Shown piece by piece: positions 14,538-16,251 of a stretch of DNA of 16,251 nucleotides (position 1 is its first letter; the number at the start of each line of letters is the position of its first letter). Where the stretch lies: contig UQQI01000034.1 in assembly GCA_900543055.1 (NCBI GenBank), positions 1 to 16,251 of the forward strand, in the 5' to 3' direction. Position numbers and translations under genes: made by a program. The notes beneath the pieces were generated by a model. The model was not told the DNA's origin. It saw only the letters and a list, made by a program, of their open reading frames with translations, and ran no database searches. This DNA comes from an uncultured Mollicutes bacterium. GTDB taxonomy: Bacteria > Bacillota_I > Bacilli_A > RF39 > UBA660.

Positions 14538-15944
14538 TTATATAACATCAGTATTATCTATTACGTTTTTTACTATTTTTTCTTTATTTTTCTTAAATTT
14601 AAACTTACCTTTAAATACGTATAATATAATTGAAATAGCTATAACTATAACTAATATAGTAATTAAAGTTATATTCAATGAATTATTTTCTTTTTCTTTG
14701 TTATTTACTGTAGACATAGTTATAAAATAATCAGATGTATCTACTAATTTAAATTCAATATAACCATCTTTCATTTTTATTTTTTTTAATAAAACACTTA
14801 ATTTATCGTTATTATATGAATAAATGTTAATAGAATCATCTTTTTCATATTTATTACCAACATATACTTTTAATGAAATTCCTTTCATATTAGAATTATT
14901 TTGTTTTAAATTCACAAATATACCATCGGCATAATTTGATAAAGTTAATATTTTCTTTTTATTATCAGTATCAAAATTTATAGCAGTATCTAGATCTTCT
15001 AATTTATTTAGTTTTTTCCCATTAATGATCCAAGAATAATCTATATTATCTTTTACATAATTAAAGTTAACTATTTTTTTACTTTTTTGAATTTTTTCTA
15101 AATCTTTTTTTAATATTTTTGTATCTTTATTTATAGATATATTAATTTCTTTTACTTTATTTTCTTTTAAAATTCTTTCTAAGTCATCAAGATACAACTT
15201 ATCTTTTCTAGTAACTTTTATTATTATTTTATTAGTATTTCCAGATTCTGATTTAACTAATAATTCAATAATATTTTCACCAATTTTTATATTATGTTTT
15301 CCTGTTCCTGTAATTATTAATTTATTATCTTCTGCTACTGCTTTTACGTTTATTTCTTTAATATCATTACTAAGTATTAAACTATAGTTATTATTATCTT
15401 GCTTTTCTAATTTATAGTTATCTACAGATATTTCTTTAATATTTGTATTAATAGATTTATTTTCTTCATCTTTACTGCTTTTATTATTTTGATTATTATT
15501 ATTTTGGCTATTGCTATTATTATTATTTTGATTATTATTGTTGTTATTTTGGTTGCTTGGTACTGGTCTACTTATTACTGATACGTTTCTACTTCCATAT
15601 AATGCTACTGCATTACCATCTACAGCTGATGTTACATCTCCGTTTAATCTTATTGTTATTGTTCCCTCAGAAGTCGCTGTACATGTTGCATTAAATGTTT
15701 TATTTGTATCCATAGCATCCGCAGTAGCATCTGCTTGATTTATTATACATCCTGTTACAGGTCCTAATACTGATGTATGTACATTCCAAGCAGCTGCTGA
15801 AAAAACATTTACTGATACTGTAAAACTATCTCCAACATAAACAGTACCTGTACTAGTTGATAAACTTCCTGATGCTGCATAAACATTTGTTTTTGAAATA
15901 CATAATAATACTAAAAGTAACAAAAATATTTTTAACTTTTTCAT
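14538..15944 (-). CDS. Membrane-anchored surface protein with Ig/cohesin-like and cadherin-like domains
   Basis: A 468-residue surface protein. Residues 1-23 are a signal peptide (likely cut after VYA). Residues 24-125 form a beta-sandwich domain (GTVYVGDSFTVSVNV at 33-47, Cys67 and Cys88, EGTITIRLNGDV) that is Ig-like and could be a divergent cohesin. An Asn/Gln/Ser linker follows (about 130-160), then a cadherin-like beta-sandwich domain (about 168-247; pattern EISVDNYKLE, GTGKHNIKIGENIIELLV, IIIKVTR). A mixed domain (249-410) ends in VDTSDYFITMS. A membrane helix (about 424-443) and a Lys-rich tail anchor it in the membrane. The start ATG 15944 directly abuts the TAG of the dockerin protein gene, and its GGAGG site lies in that gene, so the two are translationally coupled. 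This makes it a candidate binding partner or anchor for the dockerin protein. The partner role is inferred. Confidence 0.72.
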   Translation of the reverse strand: MKKLKIFLLLLVLLCISKTNVYAASGSLSTSTGTVYVGDSFTVSVNVFSAAAWNVHTSVLGPVTGCIINQADATADAMDTNKTFNATCTATSEGTITIRLNGDVTSAVDGNAVALYGSRNVSVISRPVPSNQNNNNNNQNNNNSNSQNNNNQNNKSSKDEENKSINTNIKEISVDNYKLEKQDNNNYSLILSNDIKEINVKAVAEDNKLIITGTGKHNIKIGENIIELLVKSESGNTNKIIIKVTRKDKLYLDDLERILKENKVKEINISINKDTKILKKDLEKIQKSKKIVNFNYVKDNIDYSWIINGKKLNKLEDLDTAINFDTDNKKKILTLSNYADGIFVNLKQNNSNMKGISLKVYVGNKYEKDDSINIYSYNNDKLSVLLKKIKMKDGYIEFKLVDTSDYFITMSTVNNKEKENNSLNITLITILVIVIAISIILYVFKGKFKFKKNKEKIVKNVIDNTDVI

Positions 15945-16251
15945 CTATTTACCTCCATCTATTCTTTTTACATTTAATAAATGCTGTCTTATTTTTAATA
16001 AATCTGCTGAATTTATCGTATTATCATAATTAATATCTGATGATAAGAAATATGGACCATTTAATTTATTAATTCCCAATAAATGTTGTCTTATTTTTAA
16101 TAAATCTGCTGAATTAATAACTCCATCTCCATTAATATCTCCAATAATAACATTGGTATATTCTTTATATATAATATTATCTTTTAATATCTTTGTTTTA
16201 CTACCAGTATGTATGATTTTTTTATTATCTTTTATTTTATATTCAATATCC
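15945..16251 (-). CDS. Dockerin-type protein (partial, C-terminal 101 residues)
   Basis: The frame enters from the right edge and ends at TAG 15945-15947; the start is outside the window. The visible part has a short beta-rich stretch ending in YTNVIIGD, then two dockerin type I repeats, DINGDGVINSADLLKIRQHL and DINYDNTINSADLLKIRQHL, 34 residues apart. Each has a calcium-binding loop with Asp/Asn at positions 1, 3, 5 and Asp at 12, followed by the F-helix. Dockerins bind cohesins with calcium. The protein ends NVKRIDGGK. Its stop directly abuts the next start codon, and GGAGG for the next gene is inside its last codons. It was missed by simple frame calling because its start lies off the edge. 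What the upstream part binds or cuts cannot be seen. Confidence 0.88.
   Translation of the reverse strand, partial: DIEYKIKDNKKIIHTGSKTKILKDNIIYKEYTNVIIGDINGDGVINSADLLKIRQHLLGINKLNGPYFLSSDINYDNTINSADLLKIRQHLLNVKRIDGGK
15976..16013. repeat. Dockerin-coding direct repeat, copy 1
   Basis: A 38-base stretch coding for NSADLLKIRQHLL, identical to 16078-16115 except for one C/T difference. It is the second dockerin repeat of the protein. Confidence 0.85.
16078..16115. repeat. Dockerin-coding direct repeat, copy 2
   Basis: The partner of 15976-16013, spaced by 102 bases (34 codons). It encodes the first dockerin repeat. Confidence 0.85.

Overview
This window comes from a very AT-rich, low-GC Gram-positive-type bacterium. 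Spacing-correct AGGAGG-like ribosome binding sites, a PASTA-repeat protein, a lipoprotein with a lipobox, a YfhO-type membrane protein and dockerin repeats all point to a Bacilli/Clostridia-like organism, plausibly an uncultured gut lineage close to the Mollicutes or Erysipelotrichia. That placement is inferred from style and gene content. No rRNA, tRNA or CRISPR array was seen. All 14 readable stop codons are TAA or TAG; TGA is never used as a stop, and tryptophan is encoded by TGG.

Left part (1-4292, minus strand): envelope glycan genes. These are the 5' part of a YfhO-family membrane protein, an acyltransferase-3 family membrane enzyme, and a 767-residue protein that fuses an O-antigen ligase/polymerase-like membrane domain to a GT4 glycosyltransferase. 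A divergent plus-strand gene (4441-6618) encodes a membrane protein with a basic cytoplasmic tail, three membrane segments and about six PASTA-like repeats but no kinase.

Middle (6650-10306, minus strand): an HdeD/DUF308 membrane protein, an unknown secreted or anchored protein with four cysteines, and an IS3-family insertion sequence of about 1546 bp. The IS has orfA, orfB, an A AAA AAG slip site and terminal inverted repeats. It lies inside a remnant of an Rpn-type nuclease gene, and removing the IS together with one copy of the flanking TTAAAA repeat restores the Rpn frame. The Rpn gene had also lost its N-terminal nuclease core.

Right-middle (10307-13934, minus strand): a P-type ATPase-like protein with several altered catalytic motifs, then mnmA (tRNA 2-thiouridylase), then a tightly coupled lipoprotein with a thioredoxin-like fold that lacks CXXC but ends in a four-cysteine tail.

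Right end: a small plus-strand helical protein (14068-14496), followed by a convergent minus-strand surface module. A dockerin-ended protein (partial, entering from the right edge) has a stop codon that directly abuts the start of a membrane-anchored protein with an Ig/cohesin-like domain and a cadherin-like domain. Convergent gene pairs are separated by strong bidirectional hairpin terminators. The most interesting items are the dockerin/anchor pair, the polymerase-glycosyltransferase fusion, the degenerate P-type ATPase, the CXXC-less lipoprotein and the IS/Rpn junction.
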